Source of the DNA: Agromyces larvae
GTDB lineage: Bacteria > Actinomycetota > Actinomycetes > Actinomycetales > Microbacteriaceae
Assembly: GCF_022811705.1 (NCBI RefSeq)
Contig: NZ_CP094528.1
Span: 1,488,001-1,552,000 of the forward strand
DNA: 64,000 nt
Direction: 5' to 3'
Part shown: positions 24,212 through 33,094 of the stretch, piece after piece
Layout: each line of letters starts with the position of its first letter
How positions within the stretch are numbered: the stretch's first letter is position 1
Position numbers and translations under genes: made by a program
Notes under the pieces: generated by a model
The model's database searches: none
Told to the model about the DNA's origin: nothing
What the model saw: the letters and a program-made list of their open reading frames with translations, nothing else

Positions 24212-25690
24212 ATGGGGGAACGTGGAGGAGGGTGGCGTCGCGCTGCCATCAGTGGGATCGGCGTGCTCGGCACGCTCGCGGTACTCGCGCTCGCGGGCGG
24301 CGCAGCCCCGGCGGCCAGCCAGGAATCCGGCAGGCCGGCCGGCTCGTGGCTCGGGCTCGCCAGCGACAACGGTGTACCCTCGATCGACCCGTTCGACACG
24401 CTGACGCTCGAGACCGCGGGCTTCGGACCGGGCGTCGCGGGACTTCCGGATGGCGCGCTCCCCGCTGCCGTCGCATTCGCGCCCGACGGTCGCACAGCGT
24501 ACATCGCGGATCTCCAGGACGACGGCGGTATCCTCGTCGTCGACACGCAGGCGCTCACGGTGACGGGGTCCATTCCGCTCGGGGCCGCGACCCTCGATCT
24601 CGCGGTCTCCGCCGACGGCTCGCTTGTGGTGGCCACCGTCCTCGGCCGCGGCGTCGTCGTGGTGAATCCAGCGACGGCGACCGTGGTCCGCGACATCGCC
24701 CTCGACCCCGTCGACACGATCGCCGAGTCGGTCGCGATCGCGCCCGACGGCAGCCAGGTGTACGTCACCCGCAGTGACGGCGGACTCGACATCTTCGACC
24801 CCGCCACCGCCGCCCTGCAGTTCTCGCTCGTCATCCCGGCGGCGACGATGGCCACGGTGACACCCGATGGCTCGACGGTGTTCGTCGTGTCGGCGTTGAC
24901 CGAGGAGGTGATCGGTATCGATCCGCGCACCGGGTTCGAGCGATCGCGATCGGCGGTGGAAGCCGGTCTGCGAGTCTACGCCTCGCCGAACGGCGGTCCG
25001 GTCGTCGTGACCAGCGTTATCCAGTACGAGGACGATTCCGTCGACGGGTTCACGAGCGATGTCGATGCGGTCACGGGAGTCGAGACCCGTCGCGTGCTGC
25101 AGGACGTGCCGACGCCGTTTCTCACGTTTACCCCCGACGGAGCCCGGTTGGTCGGCCAGGTGCTCGGCCAGCTCAGCCTGAGCGTGATCGACCGGGCGAC
25201 GTTCGAGCAGGGCGACGAGGTACCGCACCAGACGAACGGCCTCGCGATCGCGCCCGATCAGGCGCCGGTCGCGGTGCTGGTCGCACCGTCGGTGACCGGC
25301 CTCGGCTCGGACACGGTGCTCGACGCGAGCGGTTCGTTCTCGCCGACGGGCTCGATCGTGCGATGGGATTGGGATTTCGGCGACGGCACAACCGTCTCGA
25401 CGACCGAGCCGGTCGTGCACCATCGGTACGAACACCCCGGCGCGCACACCGTGCGCGTGACCGTGACGAACTCGGCGGGCACCTCGACCGAGGTCGTGCA
25501 CACCGGCAAGCAGGTGCTGCGCAACGGCGGACCCTCGGCGATTGCGACCGCGACGGCGGAGGTGCGCGGGCTCGCTGCCACCGGTGTCGACCCCTCGGCG
25601 ACGGTTCTGCTCGTCGGGGCGCTGCTCGCCCTCGGGGCGGCACTGGGCGCGGCATCCGTCCGTCGTTCCGCGCCTCGCAACCGCGCATAG
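24212..25690 (+). CDS. Secreted beta-propeller/PKD protein with LAxTG sorting signal
   Basis: A 492-residue cell-surface protein. Signal peptide (IGVLGTLAVLALAGGAAPAA), then a repeat region with YVTN/beta-propeller blades (AVAFAPDGRTAYIADL, DLAVSADGSLVVATVL, SVAIAPDGSQVYVTRS), a PKD domain (about 360-450; FGDGTTVSTTEPVVHHRYEHPG) and the C-terminal signal LAATG followed by a hydrophobic helix and RRSAPRNR. Family knowledge: LAxTG is used by class E sortases in actinobacteria. TACACT six bases before ATG. It is inserted opposite to ftsE and prfB and is likely horizontally acquired or lineage-specific. No sortase in the window. Confidence 0.85.
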   Translation: MGERGGGWRRAAISGIGVLGTLAVLALAGGAAPAASQESGRPAGSWLGLASDNGVPSIDPFDTLTLETAGFGPGVAGLPDGALPAAVAFAPDGRTAYIADLQDDGGILVVDTQALTVTGSIPLGAATLDLAVSADGSLVVATVLGRGVVVVNPATATVVRDIALDPVDTIAESVAIAPDGSQVYVTRSDGGLDIFDPATAALQFSLVIPAATMATVTPDGSTVFVVSALTEEVIGIDPRTGFERSRSAVEAGLRVYASPNGGPVVVTSVIQYEDDSVDGFTSDVDAVTGVETRRVLQDVPTPFLTFTPDGARLVGQVLGQLSLSVIDRATFEQGDEVPHQTNGLAIAPDQAPVAVLVAPSVTGLGSDTVLDASGSFSPTGSIVRWDWDFGDGTTVSTTEPVVHHRYEHPGAHTVRVTVTNSAGTSTEVVHTGKQVLRNGGPSAIATATAEVRGLAATGVDPSATVLLVGALLALGAALGAASVRRSAPRNRA

Positions 25691-25737
25691 CCGGCGCAGC
25701 GACCGCACCTCGATCGGAACGCCGCGCCGCGCTGGGG

Positions 25738-26844
25738 TCAGTCTTCCTTGCGCTTGCGCCAGCGGATGCCCGCCGCGATGAGCCCGTCGAGGTCGCCGTC
25801 GAACACGACCGCGGGGTTGCCCACCTCGTACCCGGTGCGCAGGTCCTTCACGAGCTGCTGGCCGTACAGGAAGTACGAGCGCATCTGGTCGCCCCAGCTC
25901 GCGGTGATGGTGCCGGCCAGCTCCTTCTTCTGCGCCGCCTCCTCTTCGCGCTTCTGCAGCAGCAGGCGGGTCTGGAGCACGCGCATGGCGGCGGCGCGGT
26001 TCTGGATCTGCGACTTCTCGTTCTGCATCGACACGACGATGCCGGTCGGCAGGTGGGTGATGCGCACGGCGGAGTCGGTGGTGTTGACCGACTGGCCGCC
26101 GGGGCCCGACGAGCGGAACACGTCGACGCGGATGTCGGATTCGGGAACCTCGACCTCCTTCGCCTCCTCCATGATGGGGATGACCTCGACCGCGGCGAAG
26201 CTCGTCTGCCGTTTGTCGGCGCCGCCGAACGGGCTGATGCGCGCGAGCCGGTGGGTGCCGGCTTCGACGCTGAGCGTGCCGTAGATGTAGGGCGCGTCGA
26301 TCTCGAAGGTCGCCGATTTGATCCCGGCGCCCTCGGCGTACGACGTGTCGAGCACCTTCACGGGGTACCCGTGCCGCTCGGCCCAGCGCAGGTACATGCG
26401 CATGAGCATCTCGGCGAAGTCGGTCGCGTCGTCGCCGCCGGCGCCCGAGCGGATCGTGACGACGGCCCCACGGTCGTCGTACTCGCCGTCGAGCAGGGTC
26501 TGCACCTCGAGGTCGCCGACCGCCTTCTGCAGTGCGACGAGCTCGGCACGCGCCTCGGACTCGCTCTCGGCGTCGTCGGCCTCGTTCGCCAGCTCGACCA
26601 GCACCTCGAGGTCGTCGATGCGCTGCTCGATGGCGGTGATGCGCTTCAGCTCGGACTGCCGGTGGCTGAGGGCGCTCGTCACCTTCTGCGCGTTCGCGGG
26701 GTCGTCCCACAGGTCGGGCGCGCCGGCCTCGTCGTTCAGCCGCGCGATGTCGGCCTCGAGGGCGTCGACGTCGACGACGGCGCGGATGTCGTTGAAGGTG
26801 GACCGCAGGGCGGCGATCTCCTGCGTGAAGTCAGAATCCAGCAT
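25738..26844 (-). CDS. prfB: Peptide chain release factor 2
   Basis: A 368-residue RF2 recognising UGA and [15 protein letters not shown] contains the SPF anticodon motif and [17 protein letters not shown] the catalytic GGQ. Complete in one frame with no programmed frameshift: no early in-frame stop and no Shine-Dalgarno-slippery site is needed. TAGGCT lies nine bases before the ATG. It heads the prfB-ftsE-ftsX-smpB block, which here is split by a gene on the other strand. Confidence 0.98.
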   Translation of the reverse strand: MLDSDFTQEIAALRSTFNDIRAVVDVDALEADIARLNDEAGAPDLWDDPANAQKVTSALSHRQSELKRITAIEQRIDDLEVLVELANEADDAESESEARAELVALQKAVGDLEVQTLLDGEYDDRGAVVTIRSGAGGDDATDFAEMLMRMYLRWAERHGYPVKVLDTSYAEGAGIKSATFEIDAPYIYGTLSVEAGTHRLARISPFGGADKRQTSFAAVEVIPIMEEAKEVEVPESDIRVDVFRSSGPGGQSVNTTDSAVRITHLPTGIVVSMQNEKSQIQNRAAAMRVLQTRLLLQKREEEAAQKKELAGTITASWGDQMRSYFLYGQQLVKDLRTGYEVGNPAVVFDGDLDGLIAAGIRWRKRKED

Positions 26845-26908
26845 GGCGTCCCCAGCCTACGCGAGCGGCGCCGGTCGGATGTCTCGTGCGGGTGTAGCGT
26901 CGAAGGCG

Positions 26909-28225
26909 ATGTCGTCCGCGGTTCCCCCATTCAGCTGGCGATCGATCATCCTCCCGGCCTACCTGCCGACGTTCGTCTACTCGATCGGCGAGGGCGCCAT
27001 CATCCCGGTCATCCCGGTGATGGCCACCGACCGCGGCGCCTCGCTGGCGCTCGCCGGACTCGTCGCCGCGATGGTCATGGTCGGCGAGCTCTGCGGCGAC
27101 CTGCCCGCCGGCTGGCTCGTCGCGAAGGTCGGCGAGCGCACGGCGATGCTCGCCGCGACCGCGTTGACGCTCGGCGCGACTCTGCTCGCCGCGCTCGTCC
27201 CCGCCGTCTGGGCGCTCGGGGTCGGCGTCTTCCTGATCGGGTTCGCGAGCGCGGTGTTCGGGCTCGCGCGGCACGCGTTCCTCACCAGCTACGTCCCGGC
27301 GCGGGTGCGAGCGCGGGCGCTGTCGACGCTCGCGGGCGTGTTCCGCGGCGGGTGGGCGGTCGGCCCGTTCGTCGCCGCCGCGCTGCTGGCCTGGACCGGT
27401 CACGCCGACGGCGTGTTCTGGGTGCTGGTCGGCGCGTGCGCGCTCGTCGCGGTCGTACTCCTGGTGCTGCCCGACCCCGAGCGGGTGTTCGGTGCGGCTC
27501 GGCTCGCGCGCGAGGCATCCGGGCTCACCGCGACCGGTTCGGTCGCGCAGGTCGCGACCGGCGCGACCGGCGCGCGCGCCTCGGATGCCCCGGATGCAGC
27601 GCGGGCCCCGGATGCCCCACCCGGCGTGTTCCGCACCATCGTCCGGCATCGCGCGGTGCTCGCGCGCATCGGCACGGGGGCGGGCATCATCGCGGCGGTG
27701 CGGGCGAGCCGGGTCGTGATCCTGCCGCTGTGGGCGGTGTCGATCGGGATGCCGCCCGAGCAGGCGGCGGTCGTGATCGGCCTGTCGGCCACCATCGATT
27801 TCGCGCTGTTCTACACGAGCGGGCAGGTGATGGATCGGTTCGGGCGGCTGTGGGGTGCGCTGCCCGGCCTGATCGGCCTGGCGGCCGGGCATGTCCTGCT
27901 CGCGCTCACGCACGACGCTCCGGGCGCGGCGATGTGGTTCACGGTCGCGGGGCTGCTGCTCGGGGTGTCGAACGGGTTGACCAGCGGCATCCTGATGACC
28001 CTCGGCGCCGATCTCGCGCCGAAGCGTCACCCCGCGCCGTTCCTCGGCGCGTTCCGCACGATCGCTGACGCGGGTGCGGCGGCGGCGCCGCTCGCGATCG
28101 CCGCGGTCACCTCCGCACTGTCGATCGCGGCTGCGAGCGCCGGCATCGGCGTACTCGGCCTCGTGGGTGCCGCGATGCTCGCCCGGTGGGTGCCCCGGTA
28201 CGTGCCGCGCGGCGGGCGCCGGTGA
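26909..28225 (+). CDS. Major facilitator superfamily exporter
   Basis: A 438-residue transporter with 12 predicted helices in two halves joined by a long cytosolic loop (about 185-230) rich in Ala, Ser and Pro (SGLTATGSVAQVATGATG). The conserved GELCGDLPAGWLVAKVGERTAM near residues 55-75 matches the MFS inter-helix 2-3 motif. TAGCGT eight bases before ATG suggests a leaderless or short-leader message. Substrate unknown; drug-efflux type by likeness. Confidence 0.88.
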   Translation: MSSAVPPFSWRSIILPAYLPTFVYSIGEGAIIPVIPVMATDRGASLALAGLVAAMVMVGELCGDLPAGWLVAKVGERTAMLAATALTLGATLLAALVPAVWALGVGVFLIGFASAVFGLARHAFLTSYVPARVRARALSTLAGVFRGGWAVGPFVAAALLAWTGHADGVFWVLVGACALVAVVLLVLPDPERVFGAARLAREASGLTATGSVAQVATGATGARASDAPDAARAPDAPPGVFRTIVRHRAVLARIGTGAGIIAAVRASRVVILPLWAVSIGMPPEQAAVVIGLSATIDFALFYTSGQVMDRFGRLWGALPGLIGLAAGHVLLALTHDAPGAAMWFTVAGLLLGVSNGLTSGILMTLGADLAPKRHPAPFLGAFRTIADAGAAAAPLAIAAVTSALSIAAASAGIGVLGLVGAAMLARWVPRYVPRGGRR

Positions 28226-28243
28226 GGACCACCCGGCGCGCGT

Positions 28244-28699
28244 TCAGTGGAACACCGAGCGCGCCGTCGCGGTCACCTCGATCGGCAGCTCGACCGGGAT
28301 GAGGTCGGTGCTCACGGGCGCCACCCATCGCGCCCGCAGCGTGACCGACACGGTGACCCCGTCGACGCTCGTCGCACGCACGAGTTCGAGGTCGTGCAGG
28401 TCGGTGGGCGCGATCTCGAGGTAGTCGGCGGCGGCCGCGTGCACCCGCGCGGGGTCGAGGTCGAACCCGAACGCCCCGTCGTCGATGCGCACCGAGTCGA
28501 TGCTCCACGACTCGGCTGCAGCGAGCGCGGCGCCGTCGGCGAGGGTGAAGAGCCGTTTGCGGTCGAGGTAGAGCGAGGTGGCCGCCACGACGACGAGCAC
28601 GAGCACCAGCCCGACGAGGCCGTAGACGAGTACGAGCGGCAGTGTCGAGCCGCCGTCGCGCCGACCCTCGGTGGCGAGCCACCGGCGGAGCGCCCTCAC
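28244..28699 (-). CDS. TadG-like pilus assembly protein
   Basis: A 151-residue secreted or membrane-anchored protein. After a short N-terminal tail, RRDGGSTLPLVLVYGLVGLVLVLVVVAAT forms one hydrophobic segment with a prepilin-like cleavage environment, followed by a domain resembling the RHaFP/TadG region (FTLADGAALAAAESW). GTG start overlaps the preceding gene by four bases (GTGA). Part of the Tad operon. Confidence 0.75.
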   Translation of the reverse strand: MRALRRWLATEGRRDGGSTLPLVLVYGLVGLVLVLVVVAATSLYLDRKRLFTLADGAALAAAESWSIDSVRIDDGAFGFDLDPARVHAAAADYLEIAPTDLHDLELVRATSVDGVTVSVTLRARWVAPVSTDLIPVELPIEVTATARSVFH

Positions 28700-29130
28700 G
28701 AGCCCGCCCCCGCGAATCGCGACACGGTCTGGGTCGCGCTCCCCTGGACCGTGACGCTGCCGACCTGTTCGAGTCCGGGCAGGTCGGGCACGAGGGGCAG
28801 CGCGACCCGGGCGACGACGTCCACCCGCACGCGAGCGCCGGGTTCGTCGCAGCGCGGATCGCAGTCGAGCCCGACGGATGCGTCGGCCGCCGCGATGCCG
28901 TAGTCCTCGAGGGCGACGCGGACCGCGCGTTCGACCGTCGCGCGCGGATCTCCGCCGGTGAGCACGGCGACGCGCGCGGCGTGCCGCGCGGCGCCTTCGA
29001 CGCCGAGGCTCCCGGCCTGGATGGCCGACATCGCGAGCACGAGGTACACGAGCGGCACGAGCATGAGGAGTCCGACGGTGAGGAACTCCAGCGTCGCCGA
29101 CCCGTCGTCGCCGCGGACGCACGCCCGCAT
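28696..29130 (-). CDS. TadE-like pseudopilin
   Basis: A 144-residue protein: MRACVRGDDGSATLEFLTVGLLMLVPLVYLVLAMSAIQAG is a class-IV-prepilin-like N terminus (GSATLEF, membrane helix) with a C-terminal pilin-like head containing paired Cys (LDCDPRCDE). Upstream of ATG 29130 lie two in-frame 21-bp repeats, so a longer start at 29226 exists; the chosen start gives a normal prepilin leader. Helps assemble the Flp pilus. Confidence 0.8.
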   Translation of the reverse strand: MRACVRGDDGSATLEFLTVGLLMLVPLVYLVLAMSAIQAGSLGVEGAARHAARVAVLTGGDPRATVERAVRVALEDYGIAAADASVGLDCDPRCDEPGARVRVDVVARVALPLVPDLPGLEQVGSVTVQGSATQTVSRFAGAGS

Positions 29131-29134
29131 CTGC

Positions 29135-29176
29135 GCGCACGCCGGCCGTAGGCGGGCGCACGCCGGCCGTAGGCGG
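29135..29176. repeat. 21-bp tandem repeat, two copies
   Basis: Perfect copies at 29135-29155 and 29156-29176 containing CACGCCGGCCGTAGGCGG. In the minus frame they would read C-A-R-L-R-P-A twice, upstream of the TadE-like start. Confidence 0.85.
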
Positions 29177-29200
29177 GCGCAGATCGCGCGGGCGCCACGC

Positions 29201-29692
29201 TCACTCCAAGAGCTCGACGGCGGCATGGCCGGTCACCTCCAGCCCGCGATCGAGGCCGAGCAGCCCGACGACGGGCAGGGTCGCGCGCACCGTGACCGCC
29301 ACGGTCGGGCCTGCGCCGTCGTCGGTTCGCTCGACGCTGATGTCGCGCCCGTACGCGTCGCCGAGCGCGGCCGCGATCAGGTCGCGGGTGCGTTCCGCCC
29401 CCTCGCCGTCGGTGGTGCCGGCGATCGCCGCGTACCTGGCGCCCTCGGCGGCCGCGTCGAGCAGGGTGTTCCGCACGTGCAGGGCGAGCGCGAGCTGCAC
29501 GACGGCGAGCGCGAGCGTGGTGAGCAGGATGCTCACGAGCACGAACTCGGCGACCGCCGACCCGCGCTCCTCCGCGAGGAGCCGCCGTGCGCCCGGCCGG
29601 ATCCGAGTGAGCCGGGTCGGCCGGGTCGGCCGGGTCGGCCGGGTGAGCCAGGTCAGCCAGGTCAGCCGGGTCAGCCGGGTCAGCCGGGTCAG
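29201..29692 (-). CDS. TadE-like pseudopilin with no standard start codon
   Basis: The C-terminal 115 residues (LLAEERGSAVAEFVLVSILLTTLALAVVQLALALHVRNTLLDAAAEGARYAAI...) are a clear TadE: GSAVAEF cleavage region, a membrane helix and a pilin-like head. Upstream in this frame there is no ATG, GTG or TTG down to the pilin gene; the nearest plausible start is CTG at 29692, overlapping the pilin stop as CTGA. From there run ten LTR/LTW/PTR triplets from a 9-bp repeat. An ATG at 29965 would overlap the entire pilin gene. A CTG start, or a start inside the repeat, is inferred. Confidence 0.65.
   Translation of the reverse strand: MTRLTRLTRLTWLTWLTRPTRPTRPTRLTRIRPGARRLLAEERGSAVAEFVLVSILLTTLALAVVQLALALHVRNTLLDAAAEGARYAAIAGTTDGEGAERTRDLIAAALGDAYGRDISVERTDDGAGPTVAVTVRATLPVVGLLGLDRGLEVTGHAAVELLE
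29603..29692. repeat. 9-bp tandem repeat, ten copies
   Basis: Ten contiguous degenerate units of CTGACCCGG (variants CTGACCTGG, CCGACCCGG, CTCACCCGG) between the pilin and TadE genes. In the TadE frame they read LTR, LTW or PTR. The tract lies exactly where the start of the TadE gene should be. Confidence 0.85.
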
Positions 29693-29880
29693 CCGCCGAA
29701 GCCGGTCACGCGCTTGATCGCCTGGTCGAACACGTCGCCGAGCGCCTGGCCGGCGAGCGACCAGACCACGATCACCAATCCCGCGGTCATGAGCGTGATG
29801 AGCACCCAGCCGGGCACATCCCCCCGCTCGTCGCCCAGCGTCACCAGCCGGGAGTGCGCACGTGCGAGCAATGATCGCAT
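29689..29880 (-). CDS. Flp-type pilin (DUF4244-like)
   Basis: A 63-residue prepilin: leader RSLLARAHSRLVTLGDERG, then GDVPGWVLITLMTAGLVIVVWSLAGQALGDVFDQAI, a hydrophobic helix of Flp/DUF4244 type. The ATG at 29880 has GAAAGGA six bases ahead. Processed and polymerised by the Tad system. No prepilin peptidase gene is visible in this window. Confidence 0.85.
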   Translation of the reverse strand: MRSLLARAHSRLVTLGDERGDVPGWVLITLMTAGLVIVVWSLAGQALGDVFDQAIKRVTGFGG

Positions 29881-29896
29881 CGGGAGTCCTTTCATC

Positions 29897-29932
29897 GAGG
29901 GTCGTGGGAGGTTCGAGGGTCGTGGGAGGTTC
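29897..29932. repeat. 18-bp tandem repeat, two copies
   Basis: Two perfect copies of GAGGGTCGTGGGAGGTTC upstream of the pilin, in the 84-base gap before tadC. Confidence 0.85.
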
Positions 29933-29964
29933 GAGCGGCGAAGGGCGAGGGGCGGGGCGCTGCA

Positions 29965-30900
29965 TCAGAAACCCGTCTGCAGCACGACGTAGCCGGGGAA
30001 GAGGGCGAATGCGACGGTGATCGGCAGGATGAGGAAGATCAGCGGCACCAGCATCGCGATCTCTTTGCGACCGGCGAGTTCGATGATGCGGCGCTTGGCC
30101 TCTTCGCGGGCGTCGCCCGCCTGGGCGGTCAGCACGGCGGCCAGCGGTGCACCGCGGTCGAGCGCGCCGAGGATCTGGTCGACGGCGCGGGTGAGCGCCG
30201 GATGGTCGAGCGCGTCGCGGAGCTCGGCGAGCGCATCGGCGAGCGGAACCCCGGTGCCGACGGCGGCGATGACCCCCGCGAACTCGCGTGGCAGTTCCCC
30301 CGAGCCGGCGCGTGCGACGCGGCGGAGCGCGTCGAGCATGCCCTCGCCGGCGGTGAGGCTGAGGGCGAGGAACTCGAGCACGGTCGGCAGTTCGGCCGAG
30401 ATGCGGGCCTGACGGCGTGCGGCGGCGTGCTGCAGCAGCCAGTCGCGCCCGACCGCGGCGAGGGCCGCGACGACGAAGGGCACGACGATGCGAGCGATCG
30501 TCGGCATCGTCGCGAAGCCGGGGCTCGCGACCGCGAGCGCACCGGCGACGACGAACCCGATGACGGCGCTCGCGAGCTGTTGCCCGCGGAAGCCCGCCAC
30601 GGTCGTGGTCGAGCCGGCCTGGCGCAGACGCTTCACGATGACCTCGTCGCCGCCGCCGATCGCTGCGACCGCGGAGCGCGTCGCCTCGACGACCGGCGCG
30701 GCCACGAGCCCGAGCACCGGGGCGGGGTCGGCGGGCCGGCGGTCGAGGAGGTCTCGGGCCCCGCTCGACAGGTCGGCGACGTACGGCGCGACGCGTTCCA
30801 TCAGACGGGGCCTGCCGAGCCGGGGCACCGCCGACAGCATCAGCCAGAGGCCCGCGCCGAGCGCGGCGCCGAGCGCGAGGGCGGCGGCAGCGACGGTCAT
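29965..30900 (-). CDS. tadC: TadC-like type II secretion F-domain protein
   Basis: A 311-residue inner-membrane platform protein with four predicted segments: AALALGAALGAGLWLMLSA (1), IGFVVAGALAVA (2), IVVPFVVAALAAVG (3) and IAMLVPLIFLILPITVAFALFPG (4). The T2SF core, LPTVLEFLALSLTAGEGMLDALRRVARAGSGELPREFAGVI, is intact. With TadB it forms the membrane base on which TadA acts. Confidence 0.9.
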   Translation of the reverse strand: MTVAAAALALGAALGAGLWLMLSAVPRLGRPRLMERVAPYVADLSSGARDLLDRRPADPAPVLGLVAAPVVEATRSAVAAIGGGDEVIVKRLRQAGSTTTVAGFRGQQLASAVIGFVVAGALAVASPGFATMPTIARIVVPFVVAALAAVGRDWLLQHAAARRQARISAELPTVLEFLALSLTAGEGMLDALRRVARAGSGELPREFAGVIAAVGTGVPLADALAELRDALDHPALTRAVDQILGALDRGAPLAAVLTAQAGDAREEAKRRIIELAGRKEIAMLVPLIFLILPITVAFALFPGYVVLQTGF

Positions 30901-31760
30901 CGGAACCACCTGCGCTCTTCGGGCAGTCGGCCGAGCGCGATCATCGCCCGGTAGGCGACGAAGCTGACGGTGACGCCGACGAGCAGCAGCACGCTGCCCG
31001 CAGCGCTGTCGTAGGCGGCGATCGTCTCGGGTTTCGTCGCGAGCACCACGAGCAGCACCCACGGCGCGGCGACGCCGAGCCGGGCGGCGTTGCGGATCCA
31101 CGACTGCCGGGCGCGCAGTTCGCCGCGGAGCGCCGCGTCCTCGCGCAGGTACCTCGCGAGGTTGCGAAGGACGGTGGTGAGTTCGCCGCCGCCGACCTCT
31201 CGAGCCATGCGCAGGGTCTCGACGAGCCGATCTGCCACGGGGTCGGCGAGCGCGGCCTTCAGCCGGTCGAGCGCGACCGAGAAGCTGCCGGTTCGTGCGT
31301 AGTCGGTCGCGAACGCCGCGAAGTCGGGCCGGGTCGCCGCCGGGCCGAGGTCGGCGAGCGCCGCCACGCCGTCGGGCAGCGAGACGCCGGCCCGCACCGA
31401 GGCGACGAGGTGGTCGACCACCTCGGGCCACACCGCGCGGTTCGCGGCACGACGTCGGCTCGCCCGCCGGTGCACGAGCACGGGCACGAGCAGCGAGCCG
31501 AGCACGGCGGCGACCGCGGACAGCATCGGCAACGAGAACACGGCGTACACGACCGCCCCCGCCGCCAGCCCGAGCAGCGCGGTGACGAGCGCGACCACCG
31601 CGATGGGCACACCCCCGAGACCCGCGAGCCGCAGTTCGTCGCGGATCCGGCTGCCCGCGGGACGACGCGCGGCGGGTGCATCGGGTGATGCGGGCCAGAT
31701 CAGCGGCGACAGCATGAGCAGCAGCCCGAGGCCGAGCGCGGCGCCGAGCACGAGGCTCAT
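30897..31760 (-). CDS. tadB: TadB-like type II secretion F-domain protein
   Basis: A 287-residue protein with two N-terminal helices (LVLGAALGLGLLLMLSPLIW, VALVTALLGLAAGAVVYAVF) and a T2SF core near 110-200 (VVDHLVASVRAGVSLPDGVAALADLGP, RLVETLRMAREVGGGELTTVLRNLARYL), then two C-terminal helices. It overlaps tadC by four bases and tadA by four. Confidence 0.9.
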   Translation of the reverse strand: MSLVLGAALGLGLLLMLSPLIWPASPDAPAARRPAGSRIRDELRLAGLGGVPIAVVALVTALLGLAAGAVVYAVFSLPMLSAVAAVLGSLLVPVLVHRRASRRRAANRAVWPEVVDHLVASVRAGVSLPDGVAALADLGPAATRPDFAAFATDYARTGSFSVALDRLKAALADPVADRLVETLRMAREVGGGELTTVLRNLARYLREDAALRGELRARQSWIRNAARLGVAAPWVLLVVLATKPETIAAYDSAAGSVLLLVGVTVSFVAYRAMIALGRLPEERRWFR

Positions 31761-32986
31761 GCGACCGCTCCGAGGACGGCGTCGGGGTCGAGCCCCGCCT
31801 GGCGGTACTTCGCGAGACGGGTGGGCCGCGCCCCGGTCGCGGCGAGCCGCCCGTCGCGCAGTGCGAACAGCAGCGCCGTTTCGACGAGCCCGTCGACGAC
31901 ACGGCCGGTCGGCGTGGAGATCTGCTCGACGCGTCGTCGGCCGTGCCGGTCGATCGCGAGGTGCACGACGAGATCGATCGCCCCGGCGACGGTCGGCACG
32001 ACGAACGCGCTGTCGATGTTGCGGCCCGCCAGGAGCGGCAGGGTGCACAGTTTCGTGAGCGCGTCGGCGGCCGAGTTCGCGTGGATCGTGCACATGCCCG
32101 GCACGCCCGAGTTCAGCGCGATGAGCAGGTCGAGGCTTTCGGCCTCGCGCACCTCGCCGACGACGAGCCGGTCGGGGCGCATCCGCAGCGCCTCCTTCAC
32201 GAGCCGTCGCAGGGTGATCTCGCCCGTTCCCTCGAGGCTCGGCTGCCTGCACTGCATCGCGACGACGTCGCGCACGTCGAGGTCGAGCTCGAAGGTCTCC
32301 TCGACGGTGACGACCCGTTCGCCGGGGCGGATCGCGGCGAGCATCGCGTTCAGCATCGTGGTCTTGCCGGTGTGCGTGGCGCCCGAGACGAGCACGTTGG
32401 CCCCCGCGAGCACGCTCATGCGCAGGAACTCGGCGGCCTGCGGCGTGAGCGAGCCGAGTTCGACGAGTTGACCGAGCGAGCGCAACCCGCGCTGGAACTT
32501 GCGGATGTTCACGGCCCAGTGCCGGCGCGTCACGTCGGGGATGACCACGTGCAGCCGCGACCCGTCGGGCAACGAGGCGTCGACGAACGGCGAACTCAGA
32601 TCCACGCGCCGGCCCGAGTGCTGCAGCATCCGCTCGACGAGCTCGCGCACCTCACGGTCGCCGAGCACCACCGTGGTGAGCTCGGCGACCCCGTCGCGCG
32701 CGACGAACACGCGGGTCGGGCCGTTGATCCAGATCTCTTCGACGCTCGGGTCGTCGAAGAACGGCTGGAGCGGCCCGTACCCGGTGAGTGCGGCGACCAC
32801 CTCGCGTTCGGCGCCGGATTCGTCGTCGAGCCCGCGGTGCGCGCCGGCGAGCGCCTTCTCGCTGTAACGCCGGACCTCTTCGCGTGCGTATCGCGCGGCG
32901 ATGCGGTCGTCATCGGCGAGGTCGACCCCGTCGCGGAGCACCCGGCTGCGCACCCGATCGGCGATGGTGCGCACGGGGTCGGTCAT
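31757..32986 (-). CDS. tadA: TadA/CpaF ATPase
   Basis: A 409-residue secretion ATPase: Walker A GATHTGKTTML near 195, the Asp box VEEIWINGPTRVF, the DPVRTIADRVRSRVLRDG start, and LRMRPDRLVVGEVREAESLDLLIALNSGVPGMCTIHANSAADAL. It powers Flp-pilus extension. The start at 32986 follows GGAACGC; a start at 32995 is possible. No TadZ/CpaE partner precedes it in this window; phoA lies there instead. Confidence 0.92.
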   Translation of the reverse strand: MTDPVRTIADRVRSRVLRDGVDLADDDRIAARYAREEVRRYSEKALAGAHRGLDDESGAEREVVAALTGYGPLQPFFDDPSVEEIWINGPTRVFVARDGVAELTTVVLGDREVRELVERMLQHSGRRVDLSSPFVDASLPDGSRLHVVIPDVTRRHWAVNIRKFQRGLRSLGQLVELGSLTPQAAEFLRMSVLAGANVLVSGATHTGKTTMLNAMLAAIRPGERVVTVEETFELDLDVRDVVAMQCRQPSLEGTGEITLRRLVKEALRMRPDRLVVGEVREAESLDLLIALNSGVPGMCTIHANSAADALTKLCTLPLLAGRNIDSAFVVPTVAGAIDLVVHLAIDRHGRRRVEQISTPTGRVVDGLVETALLFALRDGRLAATGARPTRLAKYRQAGLDPDAVLGAVA

Positions 32987-33041
32987 GCGTTCCATCTTGC
33001 GGGCGGCCCGATCGGCGGGCCGGGAGTTATCCACAACAGCG

Positions 33042-33070
33042 GAGGGGCCGGGTCATCGACCCGGCCCCTC
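33042..33070. terminator. Hairpin between tadA and alkaline phosphatase genes
   Basis: 13-bp perfect stem GAGGGGCCGGGTC / GACCCGGCCCCTC with loop ATC, downstream of the phosphatase gene. No clear T-run follows, but it is the probable transcript end for the phosphatase. Confidence 0.6.
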
Positions 33071-33094
33071 GATGGTGCGTGGAGATGCGTGCGC

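Noticed and set aside
23675..26710. A 1,011-codon minus frame crossing prfB and ftsE
   Set aside because: It is composed of Arg/Gly/Ala repeats with no fold and conflicts with the clear RF2 and FtsE frames.
25738..26844. Programmed +1 frameshift in prfB
   Set aside because: The reading frame is continuous with GGQ and SPF motifs and no early UGA.
33042..33070. Classic intrinsic terminator
   Set aside because: The stem is perfect but no T-run follows on the minus strand; it is listed only as a terminator-like hairpin.
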